DNA from: DATBAX01 sp963762965
Lineage (GTDB): Bacteria > Acidobacteriota > Terriglobia > Terriglobales > Acidobacteriaceae
Assembly (NCBI GenBank): GCA_963762965.1
Contig: CAVXME010000001.1
Location: 3,286,001-3,350,000 of the forward strand
Length of the DNA: 64,000 nt
Direction of reading: 5' to 3'
This document shows positions 32,014-41,698 of the stretch, in pieces (positions within the stretch are counted from its first letter, which is position 1; every line of letters begins with the position of its first letter). Position numbers and translations under genes: made by a program. The notes beneath the pieces were generated by a model that made no database searches, had not been told where the DNA came from, and saw only the letters and a program-made list of their open reading frames with translations.

Positions 32014-32238
32014 TTAGAATGAACCTTCCTGAGTAAAGGTGAATCCAGGCAGTGAGGCGCCGTCCGGGCTCTTGGCTACCTTAACACGTACCGTGGGTGC
32101 ATCCGGGGCCGTGACTTCGGCGGGACGCAGCACTGCAAATTGCGAAAACACCTCGCTGTAAACCTTGGTTACCAGATAATCATGGCCGTCGCCGTCATTG
32201 CGCCAGACTTGCCCGAGTTGGATGGATTTCACTGCCAC
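32014..32238 (-). CDS. Small conserved-looking hypothetical protein
   Basis: A 74-residue protein, all beta in prediction: 'IQLGQVWRNDGDGHDYLVTK' then 'FSQFAVLRPAE', 'TVRVKVAKSPDG' and a C-terminal 'PGFTFTQEGSF'. The pattern resembles small SH3-like or DUF-type barrels that begin 'xGQVWRxxxGxxYxV'. It is cytoplasmic, with no Cys. It is on the same strand as the dedA gene, 27 nt upstream of it. The function is unknown. Confidence 0.6.
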   Translation of the reverse strand: MAVKSIQLGQVWRNDGDGHDYLVTKVYSEVFSQFAVLRPAEVTAPDAPTVRVKVAKSPDGASLPGFTFTQEGSF

Positions 32239-32439
32239 GCATTTTCCTCGATTGGGTAGAACCAGTTTCAGACTACTGGGGTGCGCAAGGATGCGTCAAT
32301 TGCGGGCTATGGTTCGTGGGATTACGAAAGGCTATATGGGGCCGGGATGGCCGGAGCTCTCTTTGTTGTTAAAGTGGAGTGGTGGCCTGCCTCTGCTAAC
32401 ATCGGGAAGGTTTGGCAACTTCTCAAGAGAGCAACAAGT

Positions 32440-33183
32440 ATGGCTGGAAAGACCACTCATCGAAAGACGACCAACAAGAAGTCAGTCCGGAAAAAGGTAT
32501 ATAACCCACTCGCTCCCGACCGTATCCACGAAATTCTTGCCCGACTCAATCAGCGCTATCCAGATGTGACCTGCGCATTGATCCACCATAGCGCCTGGGA
32601 GTTGCTGGTCGCAACCATCCTCTCGGCCCAATCCACCGACGTGGGCGTAAACAAAGTTACTCCGGAGCTCTTCAAGAAATATCCCACGGTTCAGGATTTT
32701 GCCGCCTTGAAGCCGGAACAGCTTGAGCCCGACCTTCGCACCACGGGCTTTTTCCGCAACAAGGCGAAGTCCGTGGTGGGAGCGGCAAAGATGCTGATTA
32801 GCGATTTTGGCGGGCAGGTTCCGGATGATATGGAAAAACTGCTGACTCTGCCGGGAGTCGCGCGCAAGACAGCCAACGTAGTCCTGGGGACCTGGTTCCA
32901 TAAGAATGAAGGTGTGGTCGTGGACACGCATGTCCACCGAATCTCGCGGCGGCTTGAACTAACCAGGCAAGATGATCCGAAGAAGATCGAACAGGATTTG
33001 ATGCAGGTGATCCCACGCGAAAACTGGACGCTGTTTTCCCACCAGATTATTTGGCATGGGCGTACGCTGTGCATGGCGCGCAATCCAAAATGTGCGGATT
33101 GTCCGATAGAAAATCTTTGTCACGCCGCCGACAAGACCTGGAGTACGGTCGAGGTTCATGCGGGCGCGAAAGCTATTAAGTAG
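32440..33183 (+). CDS. nth: Endonuclease III
   Basis: DNA glycosylase/AP lyase for oxidised pyrimidines in base excision repair. From ATG 32440 it has 247 residues. The helix-hairpin-helix 'LLTLPGVARKTANVVLG' carries the catalytic K143, and 'VVDTHVHRISRRL' carries D162. The [4Fe-4S] ligands C211, C218, C221 and C227 have the standard C-x6-C-x2-C-x5-C spacing. An in-frame ATG at 32281 would add 53 residues with no homology and is rejected. The basic N-terminus (MAGKTTHRKTTNKKSVRKK) is common in this family. Confidence 0.95.
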   Translation: MAGKTTHRKTTNKKSVRKKVYNPLAPDRIHEILARLNQRYPDVTCALIHHSAWELLVATILSAQSTDVGVNKVTPELFKKYPTVQDFAALKPEQLEPDLRTTGFFRNKAKSVVGAAKMLISDFGGQVPDDMEKLLTLPGVARKTANVVLGTWFHKNEGVVVDTHVHRISRRLELTRQDDPKKIEQDLMQVIPRENWTLFSHQIIWHGRTLCMARNPKCADCPIENLCHAADKTWSTVEVHAGAKAIK

Positions 33184-33195
33184 CGTACTGCGGGA

Positions 33196-35532
33196 TCAGG
33201 TTGGCACCTTCAAAATCAGATAGCCGCCGACGAGGGCGAAGATCAAATCTGGCGACCAGGCTGCCAGAATCGGCGGCAGCCGGCTGAGATTGCCCATGTC
33301 TTCGAACAAGCGGGACACAATGACATATACCGTGGCAATGCCAACCGCCACAGCCACGCCCGTCACCGCCCCGCGTTTACCAGCAGACAAGGCAAACGGG
33401 ATCGCCAGCAAGGCCATGATCCAGGTAATGGTAGGTATGGCGAACTTCTCGTATAACTGCACCTTGAGCCGCACCACGTCGAAACCACTCTGCTCCAGAT
33501 CGCGAATGTAACGTTGCAGCTCCCCGTAGTTCATCTCCGAAGATTGCTTCACTTCTTTCTTGAAATAAGTCGGAGGCTCCGCAATGTTGGCGAATGTGGA
33601 CACATCGAAAGTGCGATAACTGTCCATGGCGGGGCCGCGGAAATCGCGCTCCCAACCCTGGGTGCAAACCCAACGTTGCAGGCTCTCTTCCCAGTGGGCG
33701 CGCTCTGCATACACCCGGCGTTTCAGTTGAAAAGTGGCAGGATCAAACTGAAACGCCGCAAGGCTGGCAAACTGGTTCCGGTCGGGATCAAACAGCTGGT
33801 AGTAGTAAATGGTGGATTGCTGTCCGAAAATCCACCTGCGGTCCGGATTGAGATAGGTTTGCGCAGGCTTGCCTTTGATCAGGTTGCGTAGAGCGTCTTG
33901 GCGCTTGTTGGCGTGCGGCAAATAGAATTGGTCGAAGAAAAAAAGTCCCGTGGATAGCACTGCCGCAGCCAGCAAAATAGGCAGGATTATCCGATAAATG
34001 CTGGTTCCGGTCGCCTTGATAGCGGTAATTTCGTTGCTGCGCTGCAATAATCCCAGCGTGATGAGCACGGCCAGCAGAATGCTATAGGGGACCATGCTGT
34101 CGAGAAAATACGGTATGACATTGAACAAGTACTCTGCCACCACGAGTGGAGATATCTGGTTGCGGAGAATGTCGTTCAACAACTCAAACACGGTGAAAAC
34201 CAGCAGCAGCATGAGAAATGTGGAGAGTACCAACGCCAGATTGATGCTGAAATCCTTGAGGACGTAGTCGTCGAGGATCATGGGAAAGCGGGCACTGAAC
34301 ATGCGCCGCCGGGAGACTGCCCGCTGGAATGCATTGTCGCGACTGCCAAACGCGGGCATAATTCGCTTCGCTTCCTGCCAGCCCTTGGTAAAGGGACTCC
34401 ACAAAACTCGCAGTGAGCCCACCTCGAAGGGCCGGCGTTCCGCCCGCCATAACAGAAATGCTCCTCCCAGAAAGAAAACGATGTCCGCCAGCCACACCCC
34501 CAATCCGGGAGAGACTTTCCCTTGCCGCGCCAGCGAAACCCCCAGCAAAGACGCAAAGTAGTAGGCAAAGACCAATACGATGGTGAGAACGAATCCCGTC
34601 GACTTCCCTCCCTTTTTCGACGAAAGTCCGAGCGGTATTCCCACCAGAGCCAATACCACGCAGGCGGTGGGCAAAGCGAAACGCCGATGAAACTCGATGT
34701 AGTACCAGCGGGCGATTCCTGGATTTTTCTTATGGGCCGCCTCCCTAAGCAACGCTGGCGTGGGCAATTCCCCTAGAGGCGCTGGTTCCTGTTCCTTGGC
34801 CGTGTCCGTCTGCGGGACCGGGATCGGCATGTCGGTCTGCTGAAAAGTCGAGATTTGGTAGTGGTCGGGGGCGGTCGGATCGGTCTCGTGAGTCGAGCCG
34901 TCGGTGAGGTGCAGGTGGAGGGTGTCCGGGCCCTCACTCACCAGGATGCCTTGCTGCGCCAAAGTAATTTTTGGCTGAGCAGGGTCGCTGATATCGGCAA
35001 TAAAAACTCCCTTCCAGATCGCCGCCCCCTTTGCGCTCTTCACGTCCTGAACGTAGAGCACCAGCTTGGGGAATCCTTCATAGAAGACCCGGGGTTGCAC
35101 TTCGAACGAGACTTGCGACCCCTTGAGGCGGTCCTGCAACCTCCCCAGCGCGGCCTGGGATGCGGGAGCAACGTAGAGTCCATTGATCAATGCCAGCGCC
35201 CATCCGCACACTACGAAGATAGAAATGATCCGCAGGAAAGTCCATATCCCGATGCCGCTGGCGCGCATGGCGGTAATCTCGCTGTCCGCAGCCAGGCGGC
35301 TGAGCCCGATCAGTATGCCAACCAGCACGCCCATGGGAATGGTGTAGGTGAGCGCGGCGGGAACGGTGAAAAAGAAAATTTCAGCGACGCTGGGCAGCGG
35401 CGCACTGTTGCGGACCACAAGTTCGAGAATGTGCCCCAGGTCGCGGGTGAAAAGGACAAAGGTAAACACCGCAATCCCGATCAGGGCATGCGAGGTAACT
35501 TCCCTCAGAATGTAGCGGGTAAGAATCCGCAT
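33196..35532 (-). CDS. Fused LptF-LptG permease of the lipopolysaccharide exporter
   Basis: A 778-residue inner-membrane protein containing two complete YjgP/YjgQ units in one chain. The first (about 1-385) starts 'MRILTRYILREVTSHALIGI' and the second (about 420-778) starts 'LDDYVLKDFSINLALVLSTF'. Each has two leading helices, a periplasmic beta-jellyroll and helices that follow. 'AADSEITAMRASGIGIW' in the first and 'RSNEITAIKATGTSIYR' in the second are the paired coupling loops for the ATPase LptB. In E. coli LptF and LptG are separate, about 360 residues each. It converges with nth; a spacer of about 75 nt separates it from galT. The fusion is read directly. Confidence 0.93.
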   Translation of the reverse strand: MRILTRYILREVTSHALIGIAVFTFVLFTRDLGHILELVVRNSAPLPSVAEIFFFTVPAALTYTIPMGVLVGILIGLSRLAADSEITAMRASGIGIWTFLRIISIFVVCGWALALINGLYVAPASQAALGRLQDRLKGSQVSFEVQPRVFYEGFPKLVLYVQDVKSAKGAAIWKGVFIADISDPAQPKITLAQQGILVSEGPDTLHLHLTDGSTHETDPTAPDHYQISTFQQTDMPIPVPQTDTAKEQEPAPLGELPTPALLREAAHKKNPGIARWYYIEFHRRFALPTACVVLALVGIPLGLSSKKGGKSTGFVLTIVLVFAYYFASLLGVSLARQGKVSPGLGVWLADIVFFLGGAFLLWRAERRPFEVGSLRVLWSPFTKGWQEAKRIMPAFGSRDNAFQRAVSRRRMFSARFPMILDDYVLKDFSINLALVLSTFLMLLLVFTVFELLNDILRNQISPLVVAEYLFNVIPYFLDSMVPYSILLAVLITLGLLQRSNEITAIKATGTSIYRIILPILLAAAVLSTGLFFFDQFYLPHANKRQDALRNLIKGKPAQTYLNPDRRWIFGQQSTIYYYQLFDPDRNQFASLAAFQFDPATFQLKRRVYAERAHWEESLQRWVCTQGWERDFRGPAMDSYRTFDVSTFANIAEPPTYFKKEVKQSSEMNYGELQRYIRDLEQSGFDVVRLKVQLYEKFAIPTITWIMALLAIPFALSAGKRGAVTGVAVAVGIATVYVIVSRLFEDMGNLSRLPPILAAWSPDLIFALVGGYLILKVPT

Positions 35533-35606
35533 GGGCGTTCGCTTAGCTGGAGTCTAGCACGGCAGACTCCAGCGCTGGTTACCGGCGGAAGTACTGGTCA
35601 CTCGAG

Positions 35607-36602
35607 TTATGGTTCGATTTTCGCTTCGCGCAAACGCTTAACAGCCGTCTCTGAACTCACAGGCGAGTAATAAACCTCTTTGAAGGTATACGACTTGGCT
35701 CGGGCTGAGAGAATCGGCAGAATCTCAATGTGCCAGTGGTAGTCGTCATCAATGGTCTTCCAATAATCCAGGCTTTCGGAGCGATGCTGGGTGTTGGGCG
35801 ACGAGTGCAGGACGAGATGAAAATCGCCGGTGATGGTTCGAATGCGCTGGAGCGTGCGCCGCAACAATGCCCCGAGATCGCGCGCTGCGCCCGGACGGCC
35901 CAGGGCGAAACGTTCAAAAGCCGCTTCATGAGTGCGCGGCAGGATCCAGGTTTCGTAGGGTACTCGCGGAGCATAAGGGCAGAGCGCAATAAAATCGCCG
36001 CGAGTTTCTATCACACGTTGTTCCTGCTTCAACTCTTGGGAAATAATGTCGCAAAAAACGCAACGTTCTTTGCTGGCAAAATAATCGCGGCCTGCCCGCA
36101 ATTCGTAGAGCACGCGGCGTGGAACGAAAGTCGTTGCCACCAGTTGCGAGTTGGGGTGTTCAAATTCCTGTCCCGCGCTGCTTCCATGGTTCTTGAACAT
36201 GCTGACGTATTTGAAGCGGGGGTCTCGTTTCAAATCTTGCATACGGTGAGCCGCCAGAATCAAGAACTGTTCGATTTCCAGGTCATTGGCATTCCACAAA
36301 TTCCGCTCGTGGCGGGGGTTTTCTACCAGAACCTCATGGGCGCCCACCGGCCGCATGCGATCATAAAGTCCCTCGCCCCGCCGTCCCGCTTCGCCTTCGA
36401 TGTGATACAGGGGTGTGGGATGCACCACTGCCCGCGCCGACCAGGAACCACCCGACACTCCAGACGCGCGGGAGACCACCTGCAACGGTTGGGGAGAATC
36501 GGCACAGAAGCGGCAGAAGGTTTCGGCGCGCGGCGTGCTGTCCGGCACGTCGTCACCGGTGATTACCCAGGAACGGGTGATGGGATCCTTGCGAAGCTCC
36601 AT
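35607..36602 (-). CDS. GalT-family nucleotidyltransferase with a changed active-site residue
   Basis: A 331-residue HIT-superfamily protein of the galactose-1-phosphate uridylyltransferase type. Zinc-type Cys pairs 'CRFC' (30-33) and 'CVFC' (181-184) and the C-terminal 'YHWHIEILP' (288-296) are as in the family. However, the active-site block reads 'EHPNSQLVA': H149-P150-N151. GalT and relatives have H-P/S-H here, and the second His is the covalent nucleophile; the codon is AAC instead of CAC/CAT. If read correctly, classical uridylyl transfer would be blocked, so the substrate or activity may differ. Total length and all other blocks look intact, so it is not an obvious pseudogene. No other Leloir gene is near. 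Confidence 0.85.
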   Translation of the reverse strand: MELRKDPITRSWVITGDDVPDSTPRAETFCRFCADSPQPLQVVSRASGVSGGSWSARAVVHPTPLYHIEGEAGRRGEGLYDRMRPVGAHEVLVENPRHERNLWNANDLEIEQFLILAAHRMQDLKRDPRFKYVSMFKNHGSSAGQEFEHPNSQLVATTFVPRRVLYELRAGRDYFASKERCVFCDIISQELKQEQRVIETRGDFIALCPYAPRVPYETWILPRTHEAAFERFALGRPGAARDLGALLRRTLQRIRTITGDFHLVLHSSPNTQHRSESLDYWKTIDDDYHWHIEILPILSARAKSYTFKEVYYSPVSSETAVKRLREAKIEP

Positions 36603-36738
36603 AATTTAAATAAGCTCCATGTTTAACTAGGCTCGATGCGAATTAGGCTCATGCGAAGTAGAAGATCATTGCGATGGCAAGCACGTCAACTGTGATGGTC
36701 GCATGTGATCTGTGCCACAGAAACGAAGCGTCCCTGTT

Positions 36739-36747
36739 TGTTATAAT
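36739..36747 (+). promoter_or_regulatory. Extended -10 promoter of mutS
   Basis: TGTTATAAT, an extended -10 (TG-n-TATAAT), 21 nt before the ATG at 36769. The -35 is poor, as is usual for extended -10 promoters. Since an upstream ATG at 36712 lies before this -10, the 36769 start is favoured. Confidence 0.6.
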
Positions 36748-36768
36748 CCGCCCACGAATCCCCCAGCA

Positions 36769-39420
36769 ATGACCGAGGCGTCCACACCGTTGATGCGGCA
36801 GTATGCCGCCATCAAGAAAGAGCATCCTACTGCTCTTCTGTTTTTCCGATTGGGCGATTTTTATGAACTTTTCTTCGATGACGCCATCCTGGCCGCCAAG
36901 GAATTGCAGATCACGCTGACCTCGCGCAATAAAGAAAAAGGGCTTGCCGTGCCGATGTGCGGCGTGCCTTATCACGCGGCTGAGGGTTACATTGCGAAAT
37001 TGATCCGCAAGGGCTACAAAGTCGCAATCTGCGAACAAATGGAAGACGCCAGTCTTGCCCGCAAGCTGGTGAGGCGCGAAGTGACCCGGGTGGTGACGCC
37101 GGGCACGGCGGCGGACTCGTCCCTCAGCTCTGAAGAAAACAATTTTCTCGCAGCGGTAGCGAGTAGTTGTGATCGGGTGGGGTTTGCTGCTTTAGATCTC
37201 TCCACCGGCGAGTTTCGTGCAACGGAATTCCAAGGCAGCGACGCTGGCCGCAGGGTCCAGGAAGAGCTGCAACAGTTGCGGCCCAGAGAAGTTTTGTATG
37301 GATCGTCGGCGCCGCTGTTTGAGACGGGAAAACGGGAAGATGGCCCGATGCCGCGTCCGGAACCCTCAGGCGGCAACGCTGCATTCGCTGAAACTCCACT
37401 CGATGATTGGATCTTCGCGCCCGATCATGCCATTCCTTTGCTCGAAAATCACTTCGGCGTTTTGTCGCTGGAAGGATTCGGGCTGGCCGGTAAGCCAGCT
37501 GCGGCCGCGGCGGCAGGAGCGATTCTGTATTACGTTCGTTCCACGCAACGAGGGACATTGGAGCATGTGGATCGAATCGGTTTCTACGAACGTCAGGACT
37601 GCCTGGTGCTTGACGCCGTCACCGTACGCAATCTGGAATTGATCGAGCCGTTGTTTGCTGGGAATGATGCCGGGATTACGCTGTTTCGTTCTATCGATGC
37701 CACGGTCACGCCCATGGGCAAGCGGCTATTGCGATCGTGGACGCTGCGTCCCTCGATTGAACCGCCAGAGATCAATACGCGTTTGGATGCAGTCGAAGCG
37801 CAGGTGAAGAAGACGGTAGCGCGCGAAGAACTGCGGCGATCGCTGGATGGCATTCTCGATCTCGAACGCCTGCTCAGCCGGGTCACACTCGAAACCGCGA
37901 ATCCGAGAGATGTTCTCGCACTGGCGGCTTCATTGGCAAAGATTCCGGCGGTTCGTATCGCTCTCGGACACTTTGAAACCGCGCGAATAAAGAAGCTGCA
38001 TGAAGCCGTGGACGAACTGGGCGACCTTCGACAACGAATTGACCAGACCATCGTTCCTGAGCCACCTATCTCACTCAGTGACGGCGGCGTAATCCAAACA
38101 GGCCTTGACAAAGAACTGGACGAACTCCGCGACCTAAGCCGCAACAGCAAGCAATTCCTGGCGCAGATCGAACAACGCGAACGGAAGAGGACCGGCATCG
38201 GTTCCCTGAAAGTTAAGTTCAATTCCATTTTCGGCTACTACCTCGAAGTCTCGAAGCCCAACGTGCACCTGGTGCCCGCAGACTATGAACGGAAGCAGAC
38301 GCTGGTCAACGCCGAGCGCTATACCACGCCGGAGCTAAAGGAGTACGAATCAAAGATTCTCGATGCCCAGGAAAAGATTGTCGAGATCGAGAGGCGGCTC
38401 TTTGCCGAATTGCGAACCACCATCGCAGGGGAAGCCCGGCGTATCCGGCAAACCGCGCTGGCTTTGGCTGAAGTGGATGTACTGGCGTCACTGGCGCACA
38501 TAGCCGCACTGCGCAATTATTGCCGGCCGCAATTCGACGACTCATCGGACATCGAAATCGTCGCAGGACGGCACGCCGTCATCGAGCAGCAAGATACCCA
38601 ACAAGTGGCCAGCGCCGGAGATCGCTTCGTCCCCAACGATTTGTATTTGAATTCGACGACGCATACCGTCCTGGTACTGACCGGACCGAACATGGGCGGC
38701 AAGTCTACTTACCTGCGGCAGACTGCGCTCACCGTGATTCTTGCCCAAATGGGATCGTTTGTACCAGCCCGGTCGGCGCGGCTGGGTATTGTGGACCGAG
38801 TGTTCACCCGCATCGGGGCCAGCGATAATCTGGCACGCGGACGCTCCACCTTCATGGTGGAGATGAGCGAGACGGCAGCGATTCTGCATACCGCCACTCC
38901 GCGATCATTGATCCTTCTCGACGAAGTGGGCCGCGGGACCTCCACTTACGATGGACTGGCGATTGCCTGGGCTGCCGTCGAATACATTCATGCGCGCACC
39001 CAGGCGAAGACATTGTTCGCCACACACTATTTCGAGCTCACGGAACTGGCTGAACAACTTTCGGGAGTCAAGAACTATCACGTTTCCGTGAAAGAAACCG
39101 GCGGTGGGATTGTTTTTCTCCGTAAAGTCGAACCCGGTGCGGCCGATCGCAGTTATGGAATTGAAGTGGCCAAGCTGGCGGGATTGCCCAATGAAGTTAT
39201 CGAAAGGGCTCGGGAAGTATTGGCGGAACACGAAAGCGCCGAGCGCCAGGTAACGGGACATCTTTCGCCGGGGGCGAACCCGCCACCAGCCCAGCTCACA
39301 ATCTTCACTCCACTTTCGCAGCCGGTGCTGGAGAAGTTACGCGAAGTGGATTTGAATCGCATGTCTCCCTTGGAGGCTCTTAATCTGTTGGCTGAGTTGA
39401 AAAAACAGATCAACTCATGA
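36769..39420 (+). CDS. mutS: DNA mismatch repair protein MutS
   Basis: Recognises base mismatches and small loops and recruits MutL. From ATG 36769 it is 883 residues, full length for MutS1. The mismatch-binding Phe-x-Glu lies in 'LLFFRLGDFYELFFDDA' (FYE). The ATPase domain shows Walker A 'TGPNMGGKSTYLRQ', 'SDNLARGRSTFMVEMSE', Walker B 'LILLDEVGRGTSTYDG' and 'FATHYFELTEL'. The C-terminal tail has the 'SPLEALNLLAELKK' dimer helix. The last bases overlap nagZ as ATGA, so repair and cell-wall salvage genes share a transcript, probably by chance of gene order. Confidence 0.97.
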   Translation: MTEASTPLMRQYAAIKKEHPTALLFFRLGDFYELFFDDAILAAKELQITLTSRNKEKGLAVPMCGVPYHAAEGYIAKLIRKGYKVAICEQMEDASLARKLVRREVTRVVTPGTAADSSLSSEENNFLAAVASSCDRVGFAALDLSTGEFRATEFQGSDAGRRVQEELQQLRPREVLYGSSAPLFETGKREDGPMPRPEPSGGNAAFAETPLDDWIFAPDHAIPLLENHFGVLSLEGFGLAGKPAAAAAAGAILYYVRSTQRGTLEHVDRIGFYERQDCLVLDAVTVRNLELIEPLFAGNDAGITLFRSIDATVTPMGKRLLRSWTLRPSIEPPEINTRLDAVEAQVKKTVAREELRRSLDGILDLERLLSRVTLETANPRDVLALAASLAKIPAVRIALGHFETARIKKLHEAVDELGDLRQRIDQTIVPEPPISLSDGGVIQTGLDKELDELRDLSRNSKQFLAQIEQRERKRTGIGSLKVKFNSIFGYYLEVSKPNVHLVPADYERKQTLVNAERYTTPELKEYESKILDAQEKIVEIERRLFAELRTTIAGEARRIRQTALALAEVDVLASLAHIAALRNYCRPQFDDSSDIEIVAGRHAVIEQQDTQQVASAGDRFVPNDLYLNSTTHTVLVLTGPNMGGKSTYLRQTALTVILAQMGSFVPARSARLGIVDRVFTRIGASDNLARGRSTFMVEMSETAAILHTATPRSLILLDEVGRGTSTYDGLAIAWAAVEYIHARTQAKTLFATHYFELTELAEQLSGVKNYHVSVKETGGGIVFLRKVEPGAADRSYGIEVAKLAGLPNEVIERAREVLAEHESAERQVTGHLSPGANPPPAQLTIFTPLSQPVLEKLREVDLNRMSPLEALNLLAELKKQINS

Positions 39421-40547
39421 CGACCAAAACAAGAACCAGGATTCGCGAACAAATCGGCCAGTTGCTAATTATTGGCTTCGATGGCACGGAAATGTCGCCG
39501 CCACTCAGTTCCCTGCTGACGCGAATCCAACCGGCGGGCGTCATTCTCTTTGCCCGCAATATCACCGGTGCTGCGCAGACGTACAAGCTGCTCAAAGATT
39601 GTCAGGCCTGTGTTTCGACGTCATTGTTTACTTGCGTTGATATGGAAGGGGGCACGGTTGACCGCTTCCGTAACGTCTTCGGGCAATCGCCTTCCGCGGC
39701 AGAGGTTTTCGCCTCGGGGGACCGAAAACTTTTCCGCCGGCATGGCAAAGTGATTGGCGAGTCCTGCCGGGCGCTCGGCTTCAACACGGATTTCGCGCCC
39801 GTCGTTGACCTGGCATTCCCGGCGTCGCGAGCCGTGATGAGCTCGCGGGCGGTTTCGGCTGATCCCAAACAAGTTGTGATTTATGCGCGAGAGTTTCTCG
39901 CAGGTTTACGTTCTGCTGGCGTGTTAGGTGCGGCCAAGCACTTTCCCGGCCTTGGCGAGGCCAACCTGGATACACATCATGAATTGCCCAATGTTGACAA
40001 ATCATGGAAGAGGCTCTGGGAGGAAGACATCTATCCGTATCGCGCCATGAAGCGTGAGTTGCCGATGGTGCTGGTCGGGCACGCCAGCTATCCTCGCGTG
40101 ACCCCAGCTGGTATGCCCGCTTCTCTGTCGAAGAAATGGATCAGTGACGTTCTGCGCCGCAAAATTGGCTACCGTGGATTGGTCGTTTCTGACGATCTGG
40201 AAATGGGTGGCGTGCTCAAAGCCGCACCGATAGAACAGGCTGCGATACAACATATTCGCGCCGGCGGCGATCTGTGTTTGATTTGCCATATTGAGGAGCA
40301 CGTCACGCGTTCCTATGAAGCTCTGATCCATGAAGCCGAACAAGACCGTAAGTTCGCCCGGCGCGTGGCGGAATCAGCGGCACAGGTGACAGTCTTCAAG
40401 AAGAAATCGAAAGAGCTCAAGATACGCATTTCTCCTCCGACGCAAGCGAGAATGGAAAAGCTTTCGCAACAACTGCGGGAATTCGGCGAGCAGATGCGGC
40501 TGGAGAATATCAAGTTGCCGAGCGCCGGCGGCCAGGAAGACGAATGA
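39417..40547 (+). CDS. nagZ: Glycoside hydrolase family 3 beta-N-acetylhexosaminidase (NagZ type)
   Basis: Cleaves GlcNAc from anhydro-muropeptides during peptidoglycan recycling. The 376-residue chain lacks a signal peptide, fitting the cytoplasmic NagZ. 'AAKHFPGLGEANLDTHHELP' (172-191) is the NagZ loop, with the acid/base Asp185-His187 dyad, and 'VVSDDLEMGGV' contains the nucleophile Asp259. 'DMEGGTVDRFRN' is the family's substrate-binding block. It overlaps mutS and anmK by 4 nt each, giving a nagZ-anmK cassette, the two steps that follow lytic transglycosylase products. The C-terminal 50 residues are a charged helical extension. Confidence 0.93.
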   Translation: MTTKTRTRIREQIGQLLIIGFDGTEMSPPLSSLLTRIQPAGVILFARNITGAAQTYKLLKDCQACVSTSLFTCVDMEGGTVDRFRNVFGQSPSAAEVFASGDRKLFRRHGKVIGESCRALGFNTDFAPVVDLAFPASRAVMSSRAVSADPKQVVIYAREFLAGLRSAGVLGAAKHFPGLGEANLDTHHELPNVDKSWKRLWEEDIYPYRAMKRELPMVLVGHASYPRVTPAGMPASLSKKWISDVLRRKIGYRGLVVSDDLEMGGVLKAAPIEQAAIQHIRAGGDLCLICHIEEHVTRSYEALIHEAEQDRKFARRVAESAAQVTVFKKKSKELKIRISPPTQARMEKLSQQLREFGEQMRLENIKLPSAGGQEDE

Positions 40548-41698
40548 TCGTCGCGGGAGTGATGAGCGGGACCTCGGCCGACGGGATCAATGTCGCGCTG
40601 GTGCGGATTTCTTCTGCACCACGAGGATCTGGCGATCCGAAAATCAAAATGCTCGGCTACGCAGAATTTCCCTATCCACCCAGAGTCCGCAGCGCCGTGC
40701 TGGCGGCGATGAATTCAACCCGGGCGAGCGTCGCTGATCTGGCCCGCTTGAACTTCCTGCTTGCGGAGTTGTACGCCGAGGCGGTACTGGCAACGCAGCG
40801 CCAACTTCGCATGAAGGCCTCGCTCATCGGATGCCATGGGCAGACTCTCTATCACCAAGGCGAGCCCGCCGATTTTCTGGGACGCAAGCTCGCCGTTACC
40901 TGGCAAACCGGCGAAGGCTCGATCATCGCCGCGCGCACTGGCGTACCCGTGGTTTCCGATTTCCGCCCTGCGGACATGGCTGCTGGCGGCAAAGGGGCGC
41001 CGCTGGTTCCCTTCCTCGACTATCTTGTCTATCGCGATCGGCGGGTAGGGCGCATTGTCCAGAACATTGGAGGGATCGCCAATCTGACTGCAATTCCCGC
41101 TGGAGCTTCTCCCGATCAAATTGTCGCCTTCGATACCGGTCCGGGCAACATGGTGATCGACGCCGTTACCGATCGCCTCTTTGGAAGGTCTTATGATCGA
41201 GATGGCCGGATCGCAGCGTCGGGGTCAGTCCTCGACCACGTTCTTAAAGAAACGCTGCGAATACCATTTTTTGGCCGCAAACCTCCGAAGACCGCTGGAC
41301 GAGAGGAATTCGGTCGTGAGTTTGCCCAGGATTTCATTCGACACTGCGGAAGAGCCGATAAGCGCGCCGTGGTAGCGACCGCTACCACACTCACTGCCCG
41401 ATCAATTGCTCAAGCAATCCAGCATTTTGTGATCAAGAAAAATAAACGCTATCGCGACTTCATCGTCTCCGGCGGCGGAACTCAAAATCCGACGCTCATG
41501 GCCATGCTGGCGAACGAATTGCAGCCGCTCGGCCTGCAACTCCGCACCTCGGATGAATTCGGCATCCCTTCCGAGGCGAAAGAAGCGGTCGCGTTTGCTC
41601 TGCTGGCCTATCAGACGTGGAACCACCGGCCTTCAAATATTCCCACTGCAACGGGCGCCAAGCGGCGCGCAGTACTGGGCAAGGTTTCCTATGTCTGA
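40544..41698 (+). CDS. anmK: Anhydro-N-acetylmuramic acid kinase
   Basis: Phosphorylates and opens anhydroMurNAc to MurNAc 6-phosphate, so the sugar can be reused. At 384 residues it shows the N-terminal signature 'GVMSGTSADGINVALV', 'LIGCHGQTLYHQG', 'DFRPADMAAGGKGAPLVP', 'NIGGIANLTAIP' and 'FDTGPGNMVIDA'. It overlaps nagZ by 4 nt and the next gene by 8 nt, so the three are probably made together. MurQ etherase, which would act next, is not in the window. Confidence 0.95.
   Translation: MIVAGVMSGTSADGINVALVRISSAPRGSGDPKIKMLGYAEFPYPPRVRSAVLAAMNSTRASVADLARLNFLLAELYAEAVLATQRQLRMKASLIGCHGQTLYHQGEPADFLGRKLAVTWQTGEGSIIAARTGVPVVSDFRPADMAAGGKGAPLVPFLDYLVYRDRRVGRIVQNIGGIANLTAIPAGASPDQIVAFDTGPGNMVIDAVTDRLFGRSYDRDGRIAASGSVLDHVLKETLRIPFFGRKPPKTAGREEFGREFAQDFIRHCGRADKRAVVATATTLTARSIAQAIQHFVIKKNKRYRDFIVSGGGTQNPTLMAMLANELQPLGLQLRTSDEFGIPSEAKEAVAFALLAYQTWNHRPSNIPTATGAKRRAVLGKVSYV

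Noticed and set aside
32281..32439. 53-residue extension of endonuclease III
   Set aside because: No homology and not needed; the family starts near ATG 32440.
41553..41690. Upstream extension of the peptide-binding lipoprotein
   Set aside because: It lies within anmK and would bury the signal peptide and lipobox.
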